64,000 nt of DNA from HGM04593 sp045592125. GTDB lineage: Bacteria; Bacteroidota; Bacteroidia; Bacteroidales; Bacteroidaceae. The position numbers and the translations under genes were made by a program. The notes under the pieces were generated by a model, which saw nothing but the letters and a program-made list of their open reading frames with translations, was not told the origin of the DNA and did not search any database. Shown in pieces: positions 17,826-24,951 of this stretch (positions within the stretch are counted from its first letter, which is position 1; every line of letters begins with the position of its first letter). The stretch covers positions 1 through 64,000 of the forward strand of contig JAZNUE010000027.1 of NCBI GenBank assembly GCA_045592125.1, in the 5' to 3' direction.

Positions 17826-19079
17826 TTATTCTTCTATTATTACCTCCTCGGCGTCACCTATGCGGTCGTAGTCGCTTGTTATCACACGGTCACCGGGCTT
17901 CAGTCCTTTGAGGACCTCGAACTGCTCAGGGTTCTGCCGCCCCACCTCAATGGGAACACGGCGTGCTATGCCCGTCTCCCCGTCAAGCAGGAAAATCCAC
18001 TCGCCGCTGCTCTTCTGGTAGAAATCTCCACGCGGAATGACTACCGCCGGCTCGGGCTGCCCCAGCTCCACCTTCACACGGTAGCTCTTGCCAAGACGTA
18101 TATTATCGGGAGTCGCACCGTTGAAGAGAAGGTCGACAGCGAACTTACGTTCCTTGACCTCGGGCACCACACGGCTTATGCGTAGCGGAAAGGTGTCCTG
18201 CTTCTGCACTATGGTGGCCGGCAGCCCGGCATGTATGCGTTCGACGTAATATTCGCTAAGCTGTGTGCTTACCTTATACTGGTCCATTATCTTGAGCTCG
18301 CCAATCTTGGAACCGGCACTCACCTGCTGCCCTATTATGAGGCTGATGTGACCTAATTGCCCGTCGCACGGTGCGCGTACCACAAGACCCTCGGTGCGGC
18401 GCCGTGTATTCTGCAACCTGCGCTGTGCGGCCTCGCGGTCGGCTACAATCATCTGACGGCGGAGTACGGTTGTCGCCGAGTCATGCCCGAGGCTCTGCAT
18501 CTGCAGCATAAGCTTATTATGCAGGTGCTTGTTCTCGGCCTCCACGATATCCAATTCGGCACGGCTCTTAATGCCCATGGCAAACTCCTCGCGGCTTTGG
18601 GTAAGCTTGCGCTCCAATGCTGTAATCTGGTACTTCTGCTCAAGTGTCTGCAAGCGGAGGCCGATGCTCTTCTGCTCCATCTGTATCTCCTGTTCATGCA
18701 GGTTGCGGTTCTCCTTCTCCCATTGTTCGCGCTCCTCGTCAATGGTACGCAGCAAGTCGGGGTTGCTGAGCACGAGAATGGTGTCGCCCTGCTTCAGCAT
18801 TGCACCCTCATCACATACTATGCGCTCTACATAGCCGTTCTCAAGAGCATTAAGCTGTATTGTCATTACAGGGTGCACAAGCCCTTCCACCTCAACGAAC
18901 TCCAGGAAAGGTGCCTCGACAACTTCGGCTATGCGTACACGCTCCTTGCTTATGCTGCGCCGCGGAGGCGAGACGGCAAGCACTATCGTGTACACGAGCA
19001 AGGCAACAAGGGCAGTGCCCGAAACAATGTGCACCAGGTATTTACGGTACCATGGCTGCGGCGGTAGCTTTATATCCAT
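17826..19079 (-). CDS. Periplasmic adaptor (membrane fusion protein), HlyD/MacA family
   Basis: 417 residues. An N-terminal membrane anchor at about 14-32 is followed by a lipoyl-like half (GLVHPVMTIQLNALENGYVERI), a coiled-coil hairpin rich in E/Q/L at about 105-200, the second lipoyl half (VRAPCDGQLGHISLIIGQQV) and a beta-barrel. The C-terminal part has GLKPGDRVITS. It would link the inner-membrane ABC permease to the TolC-like channel. It is the second gene of the operon, 212 bases after the tolC-like gene; that spacer contains repeats, not a gene. Confidence 0.9.
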   Translation of the reverse strand: MDIKLPPQPWYRKYLVHIVSGTALVALLVYTIVLAVSPPRRSISKERVRIAEVVEAPFLEFVEVEGLVHPVMTIQLNALENGYVERIVCDEGAMLKQGDTILVLSNPDLLRTIDEEREQWEKENRNLHEQEIQMEQKSIGLRLQTLEQKYQITALERKLTQSREEFAMGIKSRAELDIVEAENKHLHNKLMLQMQSLGHDSATTVLRRQMIVADREAAQRRLQNTRRRTEGLVVRAPCDGQLGHISLIIGQQVSAGSKIGELKIMDQYKVSTQLSEYYVERIHAGLPATIVQKQDTFPLRISRVVPEVKERKFAVDLLFNGATPDNIRLGKSYRVKVELGQPEPAVVIPRGDFYQKSSGEWIFLLDGETGIARRVPIEVGRQNPEQFEVLKGLKPGDRVITSDYDRIGDAEEVIIEE

Positions 19080-19143
19080 ATTTTCTGGTTTTTAGTTTAA
19101 CGTGAGTCCGAAATAACAATTAATACTGTAATTTAGCGTACTT

Positions 19144-19245
19144 GTCATCTCGAACGAACCAACGGTCGACGCCCGAAGGGACTAAAGTCAAGTATCTCAA
19201 GCAACAAACTTTAGAGATCCTTCACGTTCGTTCAGGATGACAAGT
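19144..19245. repeat. Paired REP-like units in efflux operon spacer 1
   Basis: One copy (cttgtcatctcgaacgaacc, with an insert) and one inverted copy (gagatccttcacgttcgttc, 19214 onward) face each other in the 212-base spacer. The block gccaacatctattttta follows at about 19269, again as in the other two spacers. Confidence 0.65.
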
Positions 19246-19291
19246 CCAATGGGAAACGTTTTTTGCCAACATCTATTTTTATGTTATTTAC

Positions 19292-20800
19292 TTAATCATT
19301 TATCTCCGGCAGCTGTTCGGTTATGCTGCAATGCTCGCGGAAATCATACCCCGTCATGCTGCGCAACGTGTAGTACAGGCTCCAATAGGTGCTCATGGCA
19401 TAGAGGTAGGAGCGCCCGGCTGAGTTCTGTTCGGCTATGGCATCGTTGAGGTCAAGCAGCGTATTCTGGCCCATTATGTAGAGGCGCATGGCTACCGTAT
19501 GCCTGTGGCGGGCACGCCGGTCGGTGAGACGGGCAATGCGCACCTTGCGTGCCTGCATATTAAACTGCGAGACAAGTTTCTGCACATTATGTGTAAAATC
19601 CTCCATACCCTGCTGCGCCTGTATCTCCACAAGTTCCTGTTGCGAACGTGCCACACGCACCTTACCGCGTCCACGTCCCCAATCAAGTATGGGCAACGAA
19701 ATGGTAAGGCTACCATACTCCTGGGTCATAGGCTTCTTGTAAGCACCGGACAAAGTGTTACCAGTCTGCGACAGACCGAACTGTAGATATATGTCGGCCT
19801 TCAGTCCCGCATTGGCCTTTGCATTTGCAAGGTTGCTGCCGGCCTCCTTGCGTATGCGCTCGTAGTACACAGGGTCGGGGCTGTTCTTCATTGCCATCTC
19901 AAGTGCCTCGGAAAAAGGGACCGTAAAATCGGGGACACTGTCGGGCAGCAGAAGGGTTATATATGTATCCTGCCCCAAACCGAGGAATGAGCGGAACTGT
20001 TGCAAGGTCTCTTCGTGAGCAATCTGCGCATCCATGGCATTCGCCTCCTCGCTCAAGCGACGTATCTCGAGCTGCAACATCTCGTTCTCCGTTATCGTAC
20101 CCAGCCTATAACGCCCCTGAGCCATACGGTAGAGAGTGTCGGCATTGGCATAGTTGTCATGAGCCATACTCATATTGCTCTGCGCTGTGGCAAGGTTGAA
20201 GAAGTGGCTGCAGGCCTGTGCCGATATGAGTTCAATGGTCTCGGCATAACTCTTCTTTGCCTCAGCATAGCGCAAAGGCTCTATGCGGCGGTCCCATTTG
20301 AGACTGTTGTAACCGAAAAGGCTCTGGCTGTAACCGATACTCACCGGAACGGTACTGAACATGTTCATCTTGCTCTCCACCTCCCTGAGATAGTTGACAC
20401 TGCTCCTTATGAAGAATGTTCCACCGGTAAGGGGGATATTCTGGTTTATGCTTAATGACAAATCGCCACCGAACTGGTTTTGGCTGAGAAAGAGCGATGT
20501 TCCGTCGCCCTGAGTAATCTTGTTTATCTCATTGTTTATATATGGCGAGCTGCTGAGCGTGAGTGACGGAAGGTAGCTGGCACGATAGTAACGGTAATTC
20601 CAATACTGCGCAAGGAAGGTATGACGTGCACTACGGGCCAACGGCGAGCGCTTCTTGGCCATCTCGATTGCATGCGGGAGTGTGAGCGTAAGCGTGTCGC
20701 CCGTCCAGGCGAAAGAGCAGGACGGCAAGAGAAGCAGAAGAAACAACACTCTCCCAACAACAGGGGATATTACCGATAAGGACAATCTGTTTGTTTTCAT
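19292..20800 (-). CDS. TolC family outer-membrane efflux channel
   Basis: 502 residues. A signal peptide (hydrophobic VLFLLLLLPSCSFA at about 18-31) precedes two OEP repeats made of long heptad-rich helices (about 45-260 and 265-480). The beta-barrel strand segments GGTFFIRSSVNYL and DIYLQFGLSQTGN alternate between helices as in TolC. It forms the outer-membrane exit duct of the tripartite pump. It is the first gene of the efflux operon, and the candidate sigma-54 promoter lies 106-120 bases upstream of its ATG. Confidence 0.92.
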   Translation of the reverse strand: MKTNRLSLSVISPVVGRVLFLLLLLPSCSFAWTGDTLTLTLPHAIEMAKKRSPLARSARHTFLAQYWNYRYYRASYLPSLTLSSSPYINNEINKITQGDGTSLFLSQNQFGGDLSLSINQNIPLTGGTFFIRSSVNYLREVESKMNMFSTVPVSIGYSQSLFGYNSLKWDRRIEPLRYAEAKKSYAETIELISAQACSHFFNLATAQSNMSMAHDNYANADTLYRMAQGRYRLGTITENEMLQLEIRRLSEEANAMDAQIAHEETLQQFRSFLGLGQDTYITLLLPDSVPDFTVPFSEALEMAMKNSPDPVYYERIRKEAGSNLANAKANAGLKADIYLQFGLSQTGNTLSGAYKKPMTQEYGSLTISLPILDWGRGRGKVRVARSQQELVEIQAQQGMEDFTHNVQKLVSQFNMQARKVRIARLTDRRARHRHTVAMRLYIMGQNTLLDLNDAIAEQNSAGRSYLYAMSTYWSLYYTLRSMTGYDFREHCSITEQLPEIND

Positions 20801-20905
20801 ACTTTCTTATATTGTTCTTTTGATACTGTTCATAAGCAGTTTGGCTTTCACAAAATGTTTTCTTATAAAACCCGGCATTGGCTGGGGTCTCCTATTATAC
20901 TATGC

Positions 20906-20920
20906 ACAAAAAGCGTGCCA
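20906..20920 (-). promoter_or_regulatory. Candidate sigma-54 (RpoN) promoter of the efflux operon
   Basis: On the minus strand TGGCACG-CTTT-TTGT matches the RpoN -24/-12 consensus TGGCACG-N4-TTGC at all but the last base, with correct spacing. Transcription would begin near 20893 and give a leader of about 93 bases before the tolC-like ATG. The adjacent divergent gene encodes an RpoN activator with an intact GAFTGA loop. Confidence 0.75.
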
Positions 20921-20976
20921 AACTTATAACTTATTGAGTATCGGCAGTATAGCAAAACAAGCACATCGAAAATACC

Positions 20977-21011
20977 GTGCGATTCCGCACATGATGTGTG
21001 CGATTGCGCAC
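20977..21011. promoter_or_regulatory. Twin palindromic enhancer sites
   Basis: Two 14-base palindromes, gtgcgattccgcac (20977-20990) and gtgcgattgcgcac (20998-21011), differ at one base and have centres 21 bp apart, two helical turns. They lie about 90-110 bp upstream of the predicted sigma-54 start site, where NtrC-type activators bind. An extra half-site ccgcac follows at 21014-21019. Confidence 0.7.
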
Positions 21012-21073
21012 AACCGCACAGAAAGGGCTCGGGAAAAACGCAGGCAGGGGATGAAATATTGAGATTTTTCCAC

Positions 21074-21103
21074 TTGTAGATTACTTATTTTCGCATAACT
21101 TTA
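21074..21103 (+). promoter_or_regulatory. Promoter of the response-regulator/kinase operon
   Basis: TTG (21074-21076), 19 bases, TAACTTTA (21096-21103; one mismatch to TAnnTTTG). Transcription would begin near 21110, past the ATG at 21107, which favours the start at 21128. Confidence 0.5.
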
Positions 21104-21127
21104 CACATGAATTATCAGGCGCATACA

Positions 21128-22471
21128 ATGAAATGTAAAGGAAAGATATTGATTGTCGATGACAACGAGGATGTGCTCCTGTCTCTCAACATGCTGTTAC
21201 GTCCATGGACCGAGGCCATAAGGGTCATTACCGAACCCGGGCGCATAATTGAGTTCATGGACAGTTTCCACCCCGATGTAATTCTGCTGGACATGAATTT
21301 CAGCAGGGACAGCATTAGCGGCGAGGAAGGATATGAGTGGCTCGCACGCATACTCAAGCATGACCCGGCCAGCGTGGTCATATTCATGACTGCGTACGTG
21401 AGCACTGAGAAGACCGTGCGGGCAATAAAGGCCGGCGCGGTGGACTTCGTACCAAAGCCTTGGGAGAACAGGAAGATGATTGAGACAATACATTCTGCTG
21501 TCGACCTAAAACGCAGCAGAATAATGCCGGCAACGGATGATGACGAGCAAGAGGAGACCACGGTCCCTCTTCAGGAACCAAGGTTCATCGGTGAGTCGGC
21601 ACAGATTCTCGAGCTCAAGAGACGCATAGCACACATAGCACCGACCGACGCAAACATACTCATCACCGGCGAGAACGGTTCGGGAAAGGATGTCGTTGCA
21701 CACGAGATACATCGTCTCTCGGCACGTAGCGGAAAGCCGATTGTATCGATTGACCTTGGCTGCATACCCGAAGCCCTCTTCGAGAGCGAGCTGTTCGGTC
21801 ATGAGAAGGGTGCATTCACAGGAGCCACATCATCAAAGGCCGGGCGCATTGAGGAGGCCAACGGAGGCACACTCTTCCTTGATGAGATAGGAAACCTGTC
21901 GCCTGCAATGCAACAGAAACTGCTTACAGTAATAGAAAAGCGCGAAACATCACGTATAGGCTCGACAAAGGTGCAGAAGATTGACGTCAGGATTGTGGCT
22001 GCGACAAACGCCGACCTGCGTGCAATGGTAGCCGATGGCAGATTCCGCGAGGACCTGCTCTACCGCATTAACACCATAGAGTTCCACCTGCCGCCGCTAC
22101 GCGAACGCGGCGATGACATACTGCTGCTGGCAAACCATTTCATGGAGATATATGCCAGGAAATACAATAGGGAAGCAAAAAAGTTGTCGAGCGACGATGA
22201 GCGCCGGTTGCTTGCATACCCATTCCCGGGCAATGTGCGCGAGCTGCAGCACTGCATAGAGAGGTTGGTAATTGACCCCGGCTCACCCTTCCCGACGGGT
22301 AACGGCAGAATGCAGGATACCGTACAGACATCACTGAACCTCGTTGAGCTTGAGCGTGCGGCAATACGTAAGGCCCTTGAACAGAGCAACGGCAACCTGT
22401 CAGTGGCAGCCGAGCTGTTGGGAATTACGCGTTACGCGCTTTACAGGAAAATTGACAAACACGGTATCTGA
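21128..22471 (+). CDS. Sigma-54-dependent response regulator, NtrC family
   Basis: 447 residues from ATG 21128; an in-frame ATG at 21107 adds 7 residues but probably lies upstream of the transcript. The receiver domain (1-120) has acidic pair DD near 11-12, phosphoacceptor Asp55 (LLDMNF) and Lys near 110. The AAA+ domain has Walker A GENGSGKD at 181-188, the RpoN-contact loop GAFTGA at 228-233 and Walker B LFLDEIG at 249-255. The C-terminal Fis-type helix-turn-helix spans about 407-447. All elements needed to activate sigma-54 RNA polymerase are present. It is transcribed divergently from the efflux operon and overlaps the kinase gene by one base. Confidence 0.95.
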   Translation: MKCKGKILIVDDNEDVLLSLNMLLRPWTEAIRVITEPGRIIEFMDSFHPDVILLDMNFSRDSISGEEGYEWLARILKHDPASVVIFMTAYVSTEKTVRAIKAGAVDFVPKPWENRKMIETIHSAVDLKRSRIMPATDDDEQEETTVPLQEPRFIGESAQILELKRRIAHIAPTDANILITGENGSGKDVVAHEIHRLSARSGKPIVSIDLGCIPEALFESELFGHEKGAFTGATSSKAGRIEEANGGTLFLDEIGNLSPAMQQKLLTVIEKRETSRIGSTKVQKIDVRIVAATNADLRAMVADGRFREDLLYRINTIEFHLPPLRERGDDILLLANHFMEIYARKYNREAKKLSSDDERRLLAYPFPGNVRELQHCIERLVIDPGSPFPTGNGRMQDTVQTSLNLVELERAAIRKALEQSNGNLSVAAELLGITRYALYRKIDKHGI

Positions 22472-23673
22472 TGGGATTCTGGCAGAACATATTCTACAAC
22501 AAGAGTATCAAGCGTCTGAGACTTATGCTTGAATCGGTGCGCATGCGCGACTTCAGCCTGCAATACTCACTGGACAAACTCACAGGCGAGGAACGTCGTA
22601 TGGCCGAAGAGATAAATGCTGTCATCAGTGAGTTCCGCGAGGCCGAGCACAAGCACCAGGGAGAGACACACTTCTACGACGCACTGCTCTCAAATGTAGA
22701 CTCAATACTCATTGCAACAGATGACGCAGGCAAGGCCAGATGGATGAACAGGGCCGCAATAGAGAACTTGTGCGGTTTCCAGTTCGACAGTCTCGACAAC
22801 CTGTCAGCGTTGCACCCCTCATTACCTGAACAGCTGAAAGGACTACGCAAGAACAGCATGAGCCTTATCTCTTTTCCAACCAGCCAAGGCGAGGAGAGAC
22901 GCTATGCAGCCACAATGAGGAGAATATTTGTCAACGGCATAGGCTATCGCCTTTATACCATGCAGGACGTTGCGTCGGTTTTCAGGCAAAGCGAATTCAT
23001 GGCACAGCAGAGACTGATAAGGGTGCTGACACACGAGATTGTGAACTCGCTGACACCAATAGTATCGCTGTCGGAGACCATGGCCGACAGCATTGGCATG
23101 GGTTGCGAACGCGACATCAGCGACAGCGAGATGGAGGTTGCACTGTCGGCAATAAGCCGCAGGGCAAAGGGCCTTATGGAGTTTGTACAGCGTTTCCGCA
23201 TGCTCTCGGGCATTGCACCGCCTGTCATAAGCGCTGTAAGAATAGAGGAACTTATAACGGGCCTTAAGGAACTTGTAGCGCCGCAGACAAGAGAAGGGTG
23301 CAAGATGAGTTTCAGTGCCAGTTGCGGGGACGCAATGATTGGCGTTGACCGCGCACAGATTGAACAGGTATTCCTGAACCTGCTGAAAAACGCAGTGGAG
23401 ACAGGAGCAACGCTCATTGATGTCGAAGGAACATTATCCGATGATGAGCGATGGCTTATAGTTTCGGTAACGGACAATGGCGGTGGTTTCCCGCAAGAGA
23501 CCGCTGAGAATATGTTCACCCCCTTCTTCACCACAAAGAGCGGCGGACAGGGCATAGGGCTTGCTGTATGCCGCCAGATAGTAAGCAACCATGGCGGATT
23601 CGTAGGAGCCGAATGTCTGGAGGATAGCAGCGGTGCCCGCTTTACCGTAAGGCTGCCGATGAAAGAGGCATAG
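22471..23673 (+). CDS. Soluble PAS-containing sensor histidine kinase (NtrY/NtrB-like)
   Basis: 400 residues with no transmembrane segment, so it is a cytoplasmic sensor. A helical N-terminus (1-62) is followed by a PAS-like domain at about 66-170 (SILIATDDAGKARWMNRAAI). The HisKA helix carries the phospho-acceptor in LTHEIVNSLTPI (His188). The ATPase domain has an N-box NLLKNAVE (about Asn307), DNGGG at 335-339, FFTTK and GQGIGLAVC. Start codon overlaps the regulator's stop (TGATG), so the pair is translationally coupled. The soluble layout points to an internal signal or a membrane-proximal partner. Confidence 0.93.
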   Translation: MGFWQNIFYNKSIKRLRLMLESVRMRDFSLQYSLDKLTGEERRMAEEINAVISEFREAEHKHQGETHFYDALLSNVDSILIATDDAGKARWMNRAAIENLCGFQFDSLDNLSALHPSLPEQLKGLRKNSMSLISFPTSQGEERRYAATMRRIFVNGIGYRLYTMQDVASVFRQSEFMAQQRLIRVLTHEIVNSLTPIVSLSETMADSIGMGCERDISDSEMEVALSAISRRAKGLMEFVQRFRMLSGIAPPVISAVRIEELITGLKELVAPQTREGCKMSFSASCGDAMIGVDRAQIEQVFLNLLKNAVETGATLIDVEGTLSDDERWLIVSVTDNGGGFPQETAENMFTPFFTTKSGGQGIGLAVCRQIVSNHGGFVGAECLEDSSGARFTVRLPMKEA

Positions 23674-23707
23674 TGGTTCAGGCAGGAACTGACAGTGGAC
23701 CATTAAC

Positions 23708-23741
23708 AAAGAGATACAGGCCTTGCCTGTATCTCTTTTAG
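23708..23741. terminator. Bidirectional terminator
   Basis: Stem aaagagatacaggc / gcctgtatctcttt with a 3-base loop. It ends the kinase operon on the plus strand and overlaps the stop of the small minus-strand gene, which it also ends. Confidence 0.85.
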
Positions 23742-23908
23742 TTCAGTACAAATTCCCTATAATCGCCGTTTATGCCTTTCTCGGCCCTGAAGTTCCGTGC
23801 GAAGTTCTTTATGAACTCAAGTGAAGAGACCGACGGACGGGGAAACTGTTCCTTTTTAAGAGCCTTTCTGATAACATGCTCTGTGATTGGGGTAGATGTT
23901 TTATCCAT
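23738..23908 (-). CDS. Small conserved-looking protein of 56 residues
   Basis: A complete frame from ATG at 23908 to TAA at 23738. It reads MDKTSTPITEHVIRKALKKE, then a basic and Ser/Phe/Asn-rich stretch, ending YREFVLN. It is basic, soluble and without a signal. It sits between the ECF sigma gene (same strand, 172 bases upstream) and the kinase terminator. The codon choice and clean ending at a terminator support a real gene. Function unknown. The shape (VIRKALKKEQFPRPSVSSLEFIK split by prolines) suggests a short helical protein; a sigma-factor partner is only a guess. Confidence 0.65.
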   Translation of the reverse strand: MDKTSTPITEHVIRKALKKEQFPRPSVSSLEFIKNFARNFRAEKGINGDYREFVLN

Positions 23909-24080
23909 AGGCAGACATTTGTTGGTTCTTTCCTCTGTATTATTAACGCATGGGATATTAAAATAGTATATGCCGCGAAAGAAAAATCTTCTGCGGCATA
24001 TACCCCCAACCCTATTACTTAATTATTAGAAACCTTCATACTCCCGAAGGAGATAAAAAGAGTTTCTAATTCATGCAATG

Positions 24081-24674
24081 CTATTCCATAACCAGCGACA
24101 CGTTCTTTTCGGCAGCAATGCGGCGCATGTTCATCACAGCATATCGCATGCGGCCAAGAGCAGTATTTATGCTCACCCCGGTAGCGTCGGCAATATCCTT
24201 GAACGACATGTCCTGATAGTAACGCATGAACACCACCTCACGCTGGCAATCGGGCAGCTCGTCAATGAGCATGCGCACATCCTTGAGCACCTGCTCGTTC
24301 ACCATCTGGTTCTCGATGTTGCCCTCGGAGAGCCTTGCGTCATTCAGCAGGTCCATCTCAGTCTCGTCGTTGGAGATTGTGTTCTCGTTCCTTTCGGTAC
24401 GGAACTGGTCAATGACAAGGTTATGCGCAATACGTGTAATCCACGCCGAGAACTTGCCGTCATTGGTATAACGCCCCTGCTGCAATGTCACAATTGCCTT
24501 GACAAACGTCTCCTGGAAGATGTCCTCGGCCACCTCCTTTGAGCGTACAATAAAGAATATATAGTTGAATAACCTGTCCTGATGACGGTTCAACAGTGTA
24601 TCGAATGCTGAATTATTGCCTTCCAGATAAAGTGAGACCAACATGTCATCGGTCATCTGCTTTAAGTTCTCCAT
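24081..24674 (-). CDS. ECF RNA polymerase sigma factor (sigma-70 family, RpoE-like)
   Basis: 197 residues. Region 2 spans about 10-95 with the core-binding DRLFNYIFFIVRSKEVAEDIFQETFVK and the -10 recognition WITRIAHNLVIDQFR. A linker of about 35 acidic residues follows. Region 4 (about 130-190) is a helix-turn-helix: LPDCQREVVFMRYYQDMSFKDIADATGVSINTALGRMRYA. No anti-sigma gene with a membrane helix adjoins it, which separates it from the SusC/SusD-type FecI sigma factors. It is probably a general-use Bacteroidales ECF factor. The divergent neighbour is a sialidase gene. Confidence 0.92.
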   Translation of the reverse strand: MENLKQMTDDMLVSLYLEGNNSAFDTLLNRHQDRLFNYIFFIVRSKEVAEDIFQETFVKAIVTLQQGRYTNDGKFSAWITRIAHNLVIDQFRTERNENTISNDETEMDLLNDARLSEGNIENQMVNEQVLKDVRMLIDELPDCQREVVFMRYYQDMSFKDIADATGVSINTALGRMRYAVMNMRRIAAEKNVSLVME

Positions 24675-24951
24675 TATGTTCTTCTGTTAAAATTGAAGTA
24701 GAGATTTTCTATAGGCAATATTCTTTACAGGTTAAAATTTGATTTACCTGGCAAAGAAAAGAAATAAATATATTAAATCCAAGCAATTTTAAAGAAAATT
24801 GCATTTCCCGCACAATATAAAGGCCGCAACAGCGTTGGCGCATGCTATAAATAGCTGCATATGCAATTATTTCGCAATACGCATATACATTATATAATTA
24901 ATTTTACTAATTTTGAAGAAACCACAAATAATCACCTGACAGGACTATAAT

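Noticed and set aside
21107..21127. Upstream ATG of the response regulator (seven extra residues)
   Set aside because: The predicted transcript starts near 21110, and receiver domains of this family normally start at the MK(x)KILIVDD segment. It cannot be excluded without 5' mapping.
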